Origin: Hanleya hanleyi
Taxonomy: Eukaryota > Mollusca > Polyplacophora > Lepidopleurida > Hanleyidae
Direction: 5' to 3'
Assembly (NCBI GenBank): GCA_036873755.1
Contig: JAVTVY010025421.1
Location: 46,807 to 110,806, forward strand
Length of the DNA: 64,000 nt
A model generated the notes under the pieces. It did not search any database and was not told where the DNA came from. It saw only the letters and a program-made list of their open reading frames with translations. The translations under genes and the position numbers were made by a program. Position 1 is the first letter of the stretch. Each line of letters starts with the position of its first letter. Of this stretch, positions 45,021 to 58,000 are shown piece after piece.

Positions 45021-45990
45021 GACTCACTTATGGCCTAGCTAGATCTGGGTCATAATAATCCATCTTTACTCTAGTCAGGTCACTGACTTCAAACTTCACC
45101 AAAATTGATCCATAAATAAATATTATGGTAGGACTTCACAATGTTGTGAAACGTGACTCGGTACAGATTGTATGGAAAAATCATCATTCTTCATCTCGGA
45201 AATGAAACACTTCTTGAATGTATAGAAGTCTGAGCACAAATAAGGAAAGCTCAACTTAAATGAATGAAAAATAACAAAACTGAACAAACATACAACTGGT
45301 GTGTACAAAAATACATTGGCTATACATTGACATATATATATGTATGTAAACTGGGCGAGTAGCACTCACTATAATTGTTGAAGGCATAATGAAAATCTGG
45401 TGAAGAAATGCCCAATAAGTCATTCCCAAAATGACACATCAACTGCTCCATTATGCCAGTGAAAAAGAGGAACAGTGGAAAAACAAGGAATTATTAACTT
45501 TTTGCGAAATTAAGAATTAACAATTTATTTGTCTGTACAAAATATCTATGATTGAATTCGATTTGGTGCCTAATTTGGAACACAATACCTGGCTCCCAAA
45601 AAAAGCCCCTCTGTAAAATAATAATGACATACGTACCGTATATATATACATATATATATCATGATAGTGATAATAAAAAAATTTATAAACAATTATCATG
45701 ATCATTATTACATCAGCACCACCCAATACTGGTTAGGTCTGGTTAAATTTGGTTGAACAGATCACCTGACCCTGATGGCGACATCTGATTGATGGTCACA
45801 TGACATGATGTGGAGGTCATGGACTGACTGGGATTGTAACTCGACTTGTGGTGAATTGGTCACATGACACATACTAAAATGTCATGACACTTGGGAAGGT
45901 CCTGTGACTGTTGAATGGCTACAGCAAAATGAAGGAATCCCATGGACAGACGAACAGACAGACAAAAACAGAAACAAAGGATTGCTGCGA
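45021..45990 (-). other. 3' flank or 3' UTR of the Ena/VASP gene
   Basis: No other gene was recognised. It contains a candidate - strand poly(A) signal at 45524-45529 and an AT-dinucleotide patch near 45640-45660. Confidence 0.45.
45524..45529 (-). terminator. Candidate polyadenylation signal for Ena/VASP
   Basis: TTTATT on +, i.e. AATAAA on -, about 460 nt past the stop codon. Positional evidence only. Confidence 0.3.
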
Positions 45991-46019
45991 TTACCTATGC
46001 CCAAGCTCTTGTCTGATTG
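45991..46019 (-). CDS. Ena/VASP 29-nt terminal coding exon
   Basis: After TTCATTTTTCAG the frame completes an alanine and reads IRQELGHR then TAA. Joined to the coiled-coil exon it gives EIIEAIRQELGHR, the canonical Ena/VASP C-terminus. It lies 3.3 kb from the previous exon because of repeat and PLE insertions. Confidence 0.93.
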
Positions 46020-49000
46020 CTGAAAAATGAAGCAAAAAATGAAGGTGAGTATGATTTTTGATAGTCTTTCTGATATTATAGCAAGAAAAACTGCAAAAAA
46101 ACACAGACAAAACAAACGCTATACATATAAATTGAAAATCCACAGTGGAAGTAAATGATGCCAGCAAGAATTGAATCCTGATACACTAGCTTCACCGAAC
46201 AAATTCAGGCAAAATGTCGGGGGTTTTTTTGGGGCAAAATTCTCTTATCAGTGTCAACATGAACCGTGCAAAGCACTGAGAACCCCTCGGCCTTGGCAGT
46301 ATTAAAACAAGGCCCTTGTTGAAGAACAAACAGCCGATGGTAACAAGCAACTTGAATTGACAGTTTAACCTGGTAGGGAATCAGAAAATATGGGTCAATC
46401 TGACTGATTTTTATAAGGTTTCTGTACCATGACCACATGGTACTCCTGTATATTCTTGAGACATAGTGGTAATGATGGACATAGATAGACATATTACCTA
46501 TGTACACACATGATGACAGTACTCCAATGCCAATTTTGACTGAAGCCCGAGTATATGCCCAGTTTAAGATCAGTTAACCTCTAGGCATAATTATTCTTGA
46601 GTTACGGTAGTTGAGAACCAATAGGTGACAAGAGGAACAACTAGGAATAGGTCCGTCTCAGTTTGCGATAGACTTCTCCTCTAAAAACCACATGTGTTAT
46701 GCCAGTTTGGTGCTCCCAGGCAGTCATTTATCAGATAATTAAATGATGACATTTTGACATAATGTGACCTGGTGACCCCAAAAAACCCTGGGTCAATCTC
46801 ACTGATATTCGATAGGCTTCTGTTTTGTGACAACATGCAAGTGTGATGTAAGTTTGGTGTAACTAGGCATATTCATTCCTCAGATATGATGGTTACGAGA
46901 AAACGAAGACGGATGAACGTACATACATACATACATGATGATAATACCCCAATGACAATTTTCGCTGTTGTCCATGACCTGATATGTGTCAAGTGTAAGT
47001 TCAGTAAACCTAGTTCAGTAAACCTAGGCTTTATCATACTTGAAATATGGTGGTAATAAGCAGCCAGAGATGAATGGACAATTTGACCCAGTGACCCAGA
47101 AAAATTAGATCCATTTCATCTATTTTACTAGGCTTCTGTTTTAAGACCATATACATGTGTGAAGTAAGTTTGGTGCTCCTTGGCATAGTCATTTTTGAGA
47201 TCTGGTGATAACAATCAATTCATGATAAATTGACTCATGTTGACCCGATGACCTGGGAAAATATGGGTCATCTCGCTGATTTTCAATAGGCTTCTGATCT
47301 ATGACCATAGGCATGTGTGATATAAGTTTGGTATTCCTAGGCATAGTCAATCTTGAGATATGGTGGTAAAGAGAGAAAAAACAAAGTTTTGCTTAGTCCT
47401 TTTCGTTCAAGCCGATGGGTGCTCTCGTGTGGAGTTGATAGATCCAGTAACGCTCTCGAGCTTGGCGTGATTTGGTGCTAGCTTCGAGATCTGGGTCTGA
47501 TGTCATTACTTCGATAATGTGGAAGCTAATGTGGTCAGTCGTGTGGCCGGCTGACCAGAAATGAAGTGGTGCTGGGTTTAAACTATGATTCCGTGTGTCA
47601 TTGTAATGTTCTCGGATACGTTCGTGGAAGGTTCTTTTGGTTTCTCCGACGTATTGTTTGGAGCATTTGGTGCATGTGAGTAAATAGATCACATTGCGGG
47701 TGCAACAATTGCCAATGAGATTGCTGTTGTAGCGTAGTTTGGTGTGACTACTTTGGAAAGAACGGTTATTGGAGAGTTTTGGGCAGTATAGGCACCTCTT
47801 GTAGGTGCAAGGAGTTATGAGGTTGTTGTAACTCATTCCTTGTGTGCCGCGGTGGAGTGGTGGATATTGGATCTTGGCCTGCATGAGGCTATCCTTCAGA
47901 TTAGGATTTCGCCTGAAAGCGAGGAGTGGTGGGTCTTTGAATAAATCGCGGCATTGGTCTGACGCTTGTAACAAGGGCCATTCCCGCTTGATCATGTCGT
48001 ATATTCTGTTGGCATACGAGCTGTATGGTAGAATTACTGGAATCCGTTTGGTGTTTTTGTCCGTAGACAAAGAAACGGGGTTGAGTAAGTCGTGTCTGTC
48101 CTTGAGAAGTGCTTTTTGGTGATGTTCACGTAACAATTCTACTGGGTAGCCTCTCACACGGTAATATTGGACAAGTTGGTCCGCATGTTTGATATAGTCC
48201 GATTGATCGGAGCATATACGACGGAGGCGTAAGAATTGGCCATACGGCCCCGCTCTTTTACAGTTGGCGGGGTGGTAGCTAGTGTAGTGTAGATAGCTAT
48301 GGGTGTCCGTTGGTTTGGTGAATAGGTCAAATTTGAGGCGATGTTGTGTTTTGTCAAAGATGACACGTGTGTCCAGAAAGCAAACTGAATCTTTGGAGTA
48401 TTCAGCTGTGAACTTGATGGTCGGGTGGGCATCATTCATGTAGTTGATGAATTCAAGGAGGTGTGGTTCAGAGTGGGGGAATATCATAAAGATATCATCA
48501 ATGAAACGAAAATAGGCCATAGGCTGGTGGGGAGCCTGAGGTAAGATCTTCCGTTCGAGTTCTCCCATAAAGATGTTGGCATAAGAGGGGGCGACTTTCG
48601 TCCCCATTGCGGTACCTCCAATTTGGAGGTAGTTATCACCATTGAATTGAAAGTTGTTACTGTGTAGGACAAGTTTCAATAGTTGGAGAAGACTTGGGGT
48701 CGATATTTTGTAGACCGGTTTGTGCCTGGTGAGGCAACGAGCGACAGCAACTAGTCCCTCATGGTTGGGAATGTTGGTGTATAGGGATGTGACATCTAAT
48801 GTCACAAGGTAGAATGATTCAGGTAAAGGGTGCAGAGCTTCGACTTTACGAATAAAGTCGGTGGTGTCCTTTATGTAGGATGGTATAAGCGGGACGAACG
48901 GCTTGATGTGTTCGTCGACAAAACTGCTTATATGTTCCGACGGGCAGTTGTTCCCACTGATGATGGGTCTGCCGGGTATTTTGCCCTTCTCCCGGTTTTT

Positions 49001-52000
49001 GTGGATTTTGGGTAATAGGTAGAATCGGGCGGTACGTGCGTTTTGGACGTATATAAAGCGGCCGAATGGCCATTCACACACAACCTCTGATGAGATCACA
49101 TCGATCGAAACCGGTCAGGTTTTTACAGACAGAAGTCAACTCCAGCCTTTGCCGAGTACAGTTTTTCTTCACTCCATACCAATCTTGAGATATGGTGGTA
49201 ACTAGAAATCAGAGATGGATGTACAGACAGAAGGAAATACATGACGACGACAATACCGTTTGGGCAAAATTGTCTGAGGGGTAAAAAGTAATCTTTAGTT
49301 CGCAAATATGAGTGAAGCAGAGAAATATGTGTACTGACCTTCTATAATTTCTAGTTTTGCTTTCTGTATTTCTCGTCGGACCTCTGTTAAAATGTCTTGT
49401 TTAAATGATTCCAGGTCTCCGGAAGATCCGTTTGATAACCCTGATGCTTCCTGTCCAGTCAACGACACTTTTCTTCTGAAATACATCAAAACTTTGTACT
49501 TTATCTGCCAAAATGTTCCATTTTCCAGAAAGGCATGAAACTGTATATACATATAAAAAGAAGATTTTCTGCAAGAGTTAATTCCCTTCATCTGTGAATA
49601 TGGTCGGTAAATGTAAATAATGTGGAAAATATTGAAGATGGTAAAATTCTTTTGTGCAATATTATTTTCAACTTAATAACTATTTCCATAACATTCACAG
49701 TTTAGATTAAATAGTTAGGATATACAATGAGTGATATGCAAAGTATTTCTCAAATCATTATTAATTACATTATGAGAATTACATCATTAGTCCAAATGGT
49801 GAAGTTCCGATATGCTGGAATATCACAGGTTTTCACACCACAGAGATTACAGGCACCAACTGTCTGGGTCACTTTGACCAGAACTTGGCGGAGAGAGAGA
49901 GAATATAATTTAACGTCACTTCCAACAATATTTCAGTCAGATCATGAGGTTTGGGTCCTATTTCTTTTCACCCGCAAAATCCAAAGGTGTCCCTGTTAGT
50001 CTTGTCTTACAACGAGCTGTCTGAGGAGCGGAGGCCCTTAATTCCTTCAATGATCTGGGGTGTGCACAATGACACCCAGGTCAATCCCCGGAAGATCAAC
50101 GGGAAGAGAGAGAGAGAGAGAAGATTGGATTTCAGCTCTATTATGTTAATATGGGGGAACACTTTTGAACGGACTAAACTGGCAGACTAAACAGACTGAC
50201 TACATGTGCTTACATTGGTACATATTATAGTTATAGTTGGGAATATCATACTTGAGGACCGTGGTAATCAGGGATTTATAGACGTCCATTCTTACTACCG
50301 TTAAACGGTAGTAAGAAAATGTCAAAAACTGAATATAGACAGCAAAAAACTCAAAAGTGTACGTTTTGGACAAGAAATACTCAATGTTTTTGACGAAAAC
50401 TCAATACTCGAAATGGTGCAAATTATTTCAGTGATGTGAAAATTATCGCCGATCCTTCGACAATTTGTCTTCGAACGTTTGGGGATTTCCAGTTCTAGAA
50501 ATAATTTCCGTCTCCGCGAGTTCTTGACCGATTATACTTCACCATAGGCTCTCAGTTACTATCAATACTCGACGGGAAGCAAAAAATACGGTTTCGGAGA
50601 TTAATTTTCGGGACCGGGAATTGCCGATTCAATGACTTCGCATAATCAGAATTCGTTAGCCAATGAGCATCAAGAAATTACCGGGGCCGAGCTAAATATA
50701 GCTCCACGAGAGGTGGCTAGATTTATTGACTGTTCTGAAGTTCGACGGCGATCATGCGATGGACGTAAAGTAGAAGTCCGAGTTCAAGACATCATTCTGC
50801 TTGACAGCTGCTACATCTTACGTGAAAATCCGCTGATGATGTAAGGATTTTATAGCGTCTCTTGCAAGCGTTATATGATAATTATCTTTGAATGTTTATG
50901 ATAGTTTGTGATCTCTTACCGCTGTTGTTGTTGCTACAAAGTTGAAACACGAGGTCGTCCAAGGGAGGTAACTTTGTTATATCAAATAATCAAGTTGAAA
51001 ACAAAAAAGTTTGATTTCCTACAAACATTACCATGGGCTTGGAATCGATTTTTTTTTAGCTTTGTTTATTTTTCTTCACATAGTCCTTATAGTACCAGTG
51101 GACTAGACTGGATCAACAGCGTTCTTTTCTATCAAACAATATTTTTAATTAATGTCCCTATTTAATCTCTCCATTTTATTTGTCAAGTTGAACACTTACC
51201 CATGGAAAACTTTTTCAAATTTTATTTCGTTATTTCATTATAAAACACATTACCAGCTTCACCTGGATGAGTTATTTATCCATGATCGAGATGGCATGAT
51301 GGGGGGGGGGGGGATCAAACGTGAGAAAAATTGTCAGTGATATGCCATGGTCTTGAAATCTATTAAAATAAGTGAGCAAGTTACAATACAGAACATGTGT
51401 TTTTTTTGGTCATTCAGATAACCATTATCCAAATCACATTAGATACATGTAGCTCACCTTAGTACTACAGAAACTATTTGTTCATATCTTAATTGGTAGG
51501 GTGGTAAAAACATTCAAAAACTCAATATCAACTTGTGGGTGGGCCGTAAAAACTTGGAAAAACTCAATTTGAGCATAAAAAGAACTCAATATTTTATATT
51601 GGTAGTAAAAATTTGGACTTCTATGAATCCCTGGGTAATGTGCTTATATTGGTACATATTATAGTTATAGCTGGGAATATCATACTTGAGGACAATGATT
51701 AGTGAGTGAGTGAATATGATTTAATGTCGCTTTCAACTATAATTCAGTCATATCACGACGTTGGGTCCTGTTCCCTTTCACACCCGGGAACCACACGGGT
51801 AGGGTCCTATTGCTTTTCACACTCGGGAACCCCACAGGTGCCTCAGTTAGTCGCCTCGTACGACAAGTTGTCTGAGGAGCTGAGGCCTATTCTTACCATG
51901 ACCTGCTGTGTGCACAACGACATCCCAGGTCAATCCGCGGAAGCCCAACGGGGCTTGAGGACAATGGTAATGTGCTTACGTTGGCACATTTTATACATGT

Positions 52001-55000
52001 AGTTGGAGTTGGGAATATCATACTTGAGGACAGTGGTAATGTGCTTACTTTGGTATATATTATAGGTATAGCTGGGAATATCATACTGGAGGACAGTGGT
52101 AATGTGCTTATGTTGGTACATATTATAGTTATAGTTGGGAATATCATACGTGAGGACCGTGGTAATGTGCTTACTTTGGTACATATTATAGTTATAGCTG
52201 GGAATATCATACTTGAGGACTGTGGTAATGTGCTTACATTGGTACATATTATAGTTATAGCTGGGAATATCATACTTGAGGACTGTGGTAATGTGCTTAC
52301 ATTGGTACATATTATAGTTATAGCTGGGAATATCATACTTGAGGACTGTGGTAATGCTACATTGGTACATATTATAGTTATAGCTGGGAATATCATACTT
52401 GAGGACTGTGGTAATGTGCTTACATTGGTACATATTATAGTTATAGCTGGGAATATCATACTTGAGGACTGTGGTAATGTTGGTACATATTATAGATATA
52501 GCTGGGAATATCATACTTGAGGACTGTGGTAATGTGCTTACATTGGTACATATTATAGTTATAGCTGGGAATATCATACTTGAGAACCGTGGTAATGTTG
52601 GTACATATTATAGATATAGCTGGGAATATCATACTTGAGGACTGTGGTAATGTGCTTACATTGGTACATATTATAGATATAGCTGGGAATATCATACTTG
52701 AGAACCGTGGTAATGTTGGTACATATTGTGTGTTTCCCTTTTCATGCAGAACTACAAAGTTACCACACAGTTCAATGCAAACACAAACTGAACAGTATGG
52801 GACAGTCACAATTTGCCTGTGTGTCCACACGACTCGGACACTGGGCAAATGGAAAGACCAGAGTGTGTAAACCAGCTGTATTACATGTCGGGACTTCAAT
52901 AGTAAATAAAGCTCTCGCAGTACCTTCTTCCTACTTTGGGAGACTCCGACCCATTAAATTTGTTCCCGTTGCTATTGGTCTGTCCTGCTGTCGCTGCTGT
53001 ACTTTTCTCCCATGTCTTTTTGGGCTCGGGAGCTGGGGGTGCTGAAGGAGGGGGATCTGTATCCTGAAAAAATTATGGTCATACTCGATTATAAATCAAG
53101 AGAACATGGTTAACGAATCATATCCAAGAGGAGGATAAGGAGGTGAAGCTGGGATAAATTCTCACATTTAATTGGCATGAATATTGTGTTACAAACTGAA
53201 TGGCCATAGATGTATTGTATGAACACAGATCAGACAGATTCCACTGTCATTTTGAGAAAATTCAAAGGGGTTAGAAAGCAATCATATGTTAGACATGTAG
53301 GTCAATATGAACCTAAATAATACGACCCAACAAAGTCATATTTCTTATCAAAGATTTAATTTCTACGAGCTGCAATTATTGCAAGCTGTATATGAAGGGG
53401 GATAACTCTTGATAACAACTTGGGGCAAAGCTGGAACTTGGTTGAGGAAACAAATGCGAAATAATATTTTCAGGAGTTTTCATGCAATCCAATGCACTTG
53501 GAGAAGATTTTTCTGACATAATTCTGTGAATTCAGGTTTTAATCCCGTACCTGATCAGCTTTGGCTCGTCTCAGTGCTAATTTCTTTTGCATTTCATTCA
53601 TCATGTCATCGCGACCTGCTCCCCCGAATGCCCGGCCTATCGTGCCTGTGTTACCCGCCCCTGCTGCACCACTTGTGTCACCAGAGAGCATGCTCTGTTC
53701 ATTGTCATCCATCTGTGCACAAACAAAATGAAACACTACATGCTGATCTCCATGGTTTTCTTCCTGCATGTCATGTCTCTATTTGGAATCATTTTGGCTA
53801 TCTTGTTTTTCCAGAAAATCGATTATTTTTTTCAGCGTGATGATATAATCGCATGCTGCATAAGCTGATCCCATGTGAAAGAGCTTCTTATTTTATCGCT
53901 TGCGCACGAAACAAATATTTGTCTGGCATGAAAACTGGAAGTGATGAGTAGCAGATTTCTTAGGGAAAATTACATTCTTAATAATGAACTATCATTGAAT
54001 ACATGTAAACGAAAAAAACCTTCAAAATATGCTCATAATCGGAAGCTAACCTGTAGGATTAACAAAAGAGAATTAATTAGAAAGACAAACACCTTGCGAG
54101 ACCGATGACTGGCAAGTCTGGCTTGTAACATTTCCCACACAAATTAGTTCTGGGTCGACCATCTGGTGACCTACTGCTATTGTACTATGTCGCTCGATCA
54201 GTAATGATGTGGTGTCATGTTAAGCATGTTAAGCATGTTAAACTTACCCGTGGTGTTTTCTTTAACTTGGCACCTTGTAAAGCTGCAGCTAAACCAGAAG
54301 ACATGTCAGCTGGGCGGCTACCCCCTGAAGATTGTGGTGGTGGTGGGGGTGGTGGTGGAGGGGCACCACCTCCAGGTGGACCTGGGGGTGCAGGAGCTTT
54401 AGGGGGTCCTCCAGCAGGTGGCTGGGGAGGTGCGGGTGGTGCTGGAGGGGCAGGGGGAGCTGCTGGGGCTGCCGGCGGGGCGGGTGGTGCCGCAGGAGCT
54501 GGAGGGGCTTGTGGTGCTAGGGGGACTGAAGACCTCTCTGGTGGTTCCCAGCCTCCCCCGCTACCTCCCATAGACTGAGCCACATTGCTGATTTCTTTAT
54601 ACCCTGAAACAATAATACAGAGATTCTAATACCATCTGTTTGTCTCCATAGCTTTGATTGGCCAGGGATAAATATTTCCCATTGTGAAATTTACATTAAT
54701 GACTGCTAAGTCATCTTGCTAGTATCCTTATCAAAATTGTACATTGCATCGAATGTCATACATATAAACATTTGCGGAATCAGAATTGGAATAACATTGT
54801 TGCACTTGACTCTCTGAGGACATTATAATGCTGGTTTATCATCACAAATATCCATTTTACCAGCTTCACTAACGTGTCGCTGGTAAACTAAATTTATGAC
54901 AGTAAAGCCAGCATCAAGTCAATATCATTGAATACAACACAGTTACTCCTAATAGTCAGAATGACCTGACGTGAAGATTGGCAGATGAACTCAATGAAGA

Positions 55001-58000
55001 ATATGGACAAAGATATTGGAAGGGTTAAGTACCTGGTCTCTCACCTTGTGAGGCCTTACGTTGATGTGTCTGGTAATCCTCTCTCTGCAATCTGAAGCGA
55101 GAAGAGAAAAAATTACACTTCACATTTTTCTACTTATTTTTTCAGGCTTTTTTTCAGGTAAATCCCCTAAGTTCCCTATTAAAATTCAATCACTCCCCAA
55201 CTTTATGTACAAAATTCAACCAGTCATTCTCATGAATTTTATCACCCTCTGAAATCATTAAAATCATGAATGACGGATTATCAACATGATGTTGAACCAT
55301 ACTTCCTGTTCTATTAAATCTGACATGTCTGATCATCCTTCGATTTTATGGTGGAAAATTTCAATTCCTGCGATTGAACTATTGGAGAATTGACCAGACA
55401 TGAAAAGTCGATATTCCATATTGTTGCCATCAGCACCCTGGATAGAATAATATTTTTAATTCCACTCCCCCCCCCCCACCAAAAAAAAAAAATCATGGAG
55501 CATAGCTCAGGATAGATTCCCAAATCATGGAGCATAGCAGGATAAAATGTCAGATCAGGTCAAAAAGGTCACATGCACATCTGCACATGGTGAGGACAGT
55601 GTGTGCCAAATTTATAAAGAATCAAACAAAATGTCTATGAAGAGTTGTGTTCACAATAAAAGGTAGCTGATGGAAGTAGTTTTATCGATGGTCAAGAAGC
55701 ATAACTCAGGAGAAAATGTTGTATCGGGTCAGTAAGGCTACATGTACATGCACATCTTGCCATGGTGATGACAATGGGTGCCACATTTTGAAATAATTCA
55801 GCAAAATCTCTTTGACATGTTGCATTCACAAATACGAAGCTGCGCATCAAGAAACCCCTCGGCTCTGGGTACATTCATAATGTATTCAATTTGAACCAAG
55901 ATGTCAGGAACACCAAGCAGTCAAGTCACAAATATACAGATTATCAAAAATTTTCCAATTAGAAATGACCCCTAAGATTTCCGTCCAATCAGAGAAACCG
56001 GTATTCATTACATAAATTCCTTGATGCATCAATGATGTATACCAAATTTTACATCGAGCATTTGAACGGTATCAGAGATAGAGATCATTAATGATTTCGC
56101 ATAAATTAAAGATGGCCGTCCATCCTTCCCGCCACTCAGAGGAACTGATGTGGTTATTCATTGAAAGTCTCTTGATACATTGATGCTGTATACCAAGTTT
56201 CGTATAGAACACTGAAATGGTATCAGAGATATACATCATTAAAGTGAACGTAAAGGCTGAGGCAACATGCACTCTGTGGGAAAGAGCTACATTGAAATAC
56301 TGAAATAGCAGCAACAAATATTTTTGGGGATTTTTTTGCACCAAGTACGAACGAAATTATCTCCGTTGTATTATTGTTCCCCGGCTGCCGCCATGCTGGC
56401 TATCTCACTCAGAGCAGTGACGTTGTATCACCTTGGAGCTCTTTATTCGTGGAGTTAGAAAGCGCAGAAAGTATGTAAACATAGCGACGCACGAGGAGGC
56501 TAGCCTGACTTCAACGTCTGACGAAGAGACATATGAAGGTTTACAGGGTTACCAGTTTGAACCAAAACGCTCCGATGTCGACGAAAGTAGTGAGTAGTCC
56601 ATCGAACGTTTCAGGTCAGTAAACACTTGCTGGAGACACGCAACACAATCAAAACACGCTTGAAACAGCCGAGCTCTCCACCACCGCAATTACAATTCGT
56701 GCTACAGCGATGCCAAAACAAAGTGATACTACGTCACAGGAAAATATCACATGCTCCGTACAAGCGTTTTCATTGGCGCAAGGCTAATCAATAAACTGAT
56801 ATGGCCGACTCCAGTCGCTCGTTGCATCAGTCAATAATTCCCGTGTTTGGAATTTTTTTTTTGGAAGGGAAAAAATCACAAAAAATATTTGTTGCTGCCA
56901 AATGATACTTTTAATATAGTTCTTCCACACAGTGCGTGTGTTGTCGCAGCCTTTACGTTCACTTTAAAGATTTTGCATAAATTAAAGATGGCCACCAAGG
57001 TTTCCGCCCAATCAGAGAAACCAGAACTGTCATTTGTCGTAAGTCTCTTGATGCATCGATGATGTATACCAAATTTTACATCGAGCACTTGAACGCCAGA
57101 GATATATATCATTAAAGTTTTTGCATAAATTAAAGATGGCCGCCAAGGTTTTCGGTCAATCAGGTCCCAAATCAAAGTATCTGGATGCATCGATGATGTA
57201 TACCAACTTTCATATAAAACAACTGAATGGTAACAGAGATATGTATCATTATCGATTTCGCATAAATTAAAGATGGCCTCCAGGATTTCCAGCTAATCAG
57301 AAAAGCCGGTTTGGTAATTCATTGAAAGTTGCTTGATGTATCGATGATGTATACCAACTTTCGTATTGAACAGTTGAATGGTTTCCGAGATATGGATCAT
57401 TATCCATTTCGCATAAAATTAAAGATGGCCGCCAAGGTTTTCACCCAATCAGGTCCCAATTAAATAGGCTTCTGGTCCTTGACTAGGTAAATAAGCATAC
57501 CAAATTTGGAATTCTTCAGTGGAACCGTTCTCCGGCTATCTCGCTCACATACGGACGTACGGACGTACAAGACGACGACAATACCCCATGGCCAAAATTG
57601 GCCGAGGGGTAAAAAGTTAACAGATGAATGGTACGACGGATGATGTCATATCGTAATATGTTGTCAAAATTGACGGGTGTACAAAAATTATCAGAACAAT
57701 ATTTGTAATAAGCTCAAGCTAAGGGTTTTGAATATACTTGTTATTTATGAATGACAACATTGTCAAAATCATGGAATAATAAATGATCTTTTTTCAACCC
57801 AAATCATGACAAAATATCTCTGTATCAAATTTTCAAATTATCCCAGCAACGTCTTCCAAAATACACAAATTATCTCTCCATGAAAATAATACAAACATGA
57901 GCATGAATCAAATAATAAATTCATGTCTCCAACAATACAATGTAGAAATAAACAAGTGAATAAAAGAATACCTACATAATATGAAGCATAGTGCCAGGAA

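Larger units (their letters stand above)
47370..49179 (-). mobile_element. Penelope-like retroelement, 5'-truncated, in the last Ena/VASP intron
   Basis: 1.81-kb insertion on the - strand. A 22-bp identical sequence (starting CAATCTTGAG, ending GGTGGTAA) lies at 47348-47369 and 49180-49201, reading as a target-site duplication although the host is itself repetitive. The element holds one intact RT plus GIY-YIG frame and, at its 5' end, a roughly 100-bp segment with an antisense hammerhead motif, probably an inverted piece of the pseudo-LTR. Confidence 0.85.
55560..57617. repeat. Diverged tandem-unit element, roughly 150-bp units
   Basis: Repeated phrases: CATCGATGATGTATACCAA, GAGATATATATCATTAA, TTTCGCATAAATTAAAGATG and GGCCGCCAAGG. 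It ends ACGGACGTACAAGACGACGA, CAATACCCC, the palindrome GGCCAAAATTGGCC, then GAGGGGTAAAAAG. Split by a TTAA-targeted element at 56243-56963. Confidence 0.85.

Noticed and set aside
47844..48122. + strand frame inside the PLE
   Set aside because: Antisense shadow of the reverse transcriptase frame.
51893..52899. Repeated 21-residue peptides on both strands (SSMIFPAITIICTNVSTLPQ and the + counterpart)
   Set aside because: The 63-bp unit equals 21 codons, so any stop-free frame persists; the array lies inside an Ena/VASP intron.
54180..54578. 132-codon + frame rich in Gly/Ala
   Set aside because: Antisense shadow of the Ena/VASP proline-rich exon.
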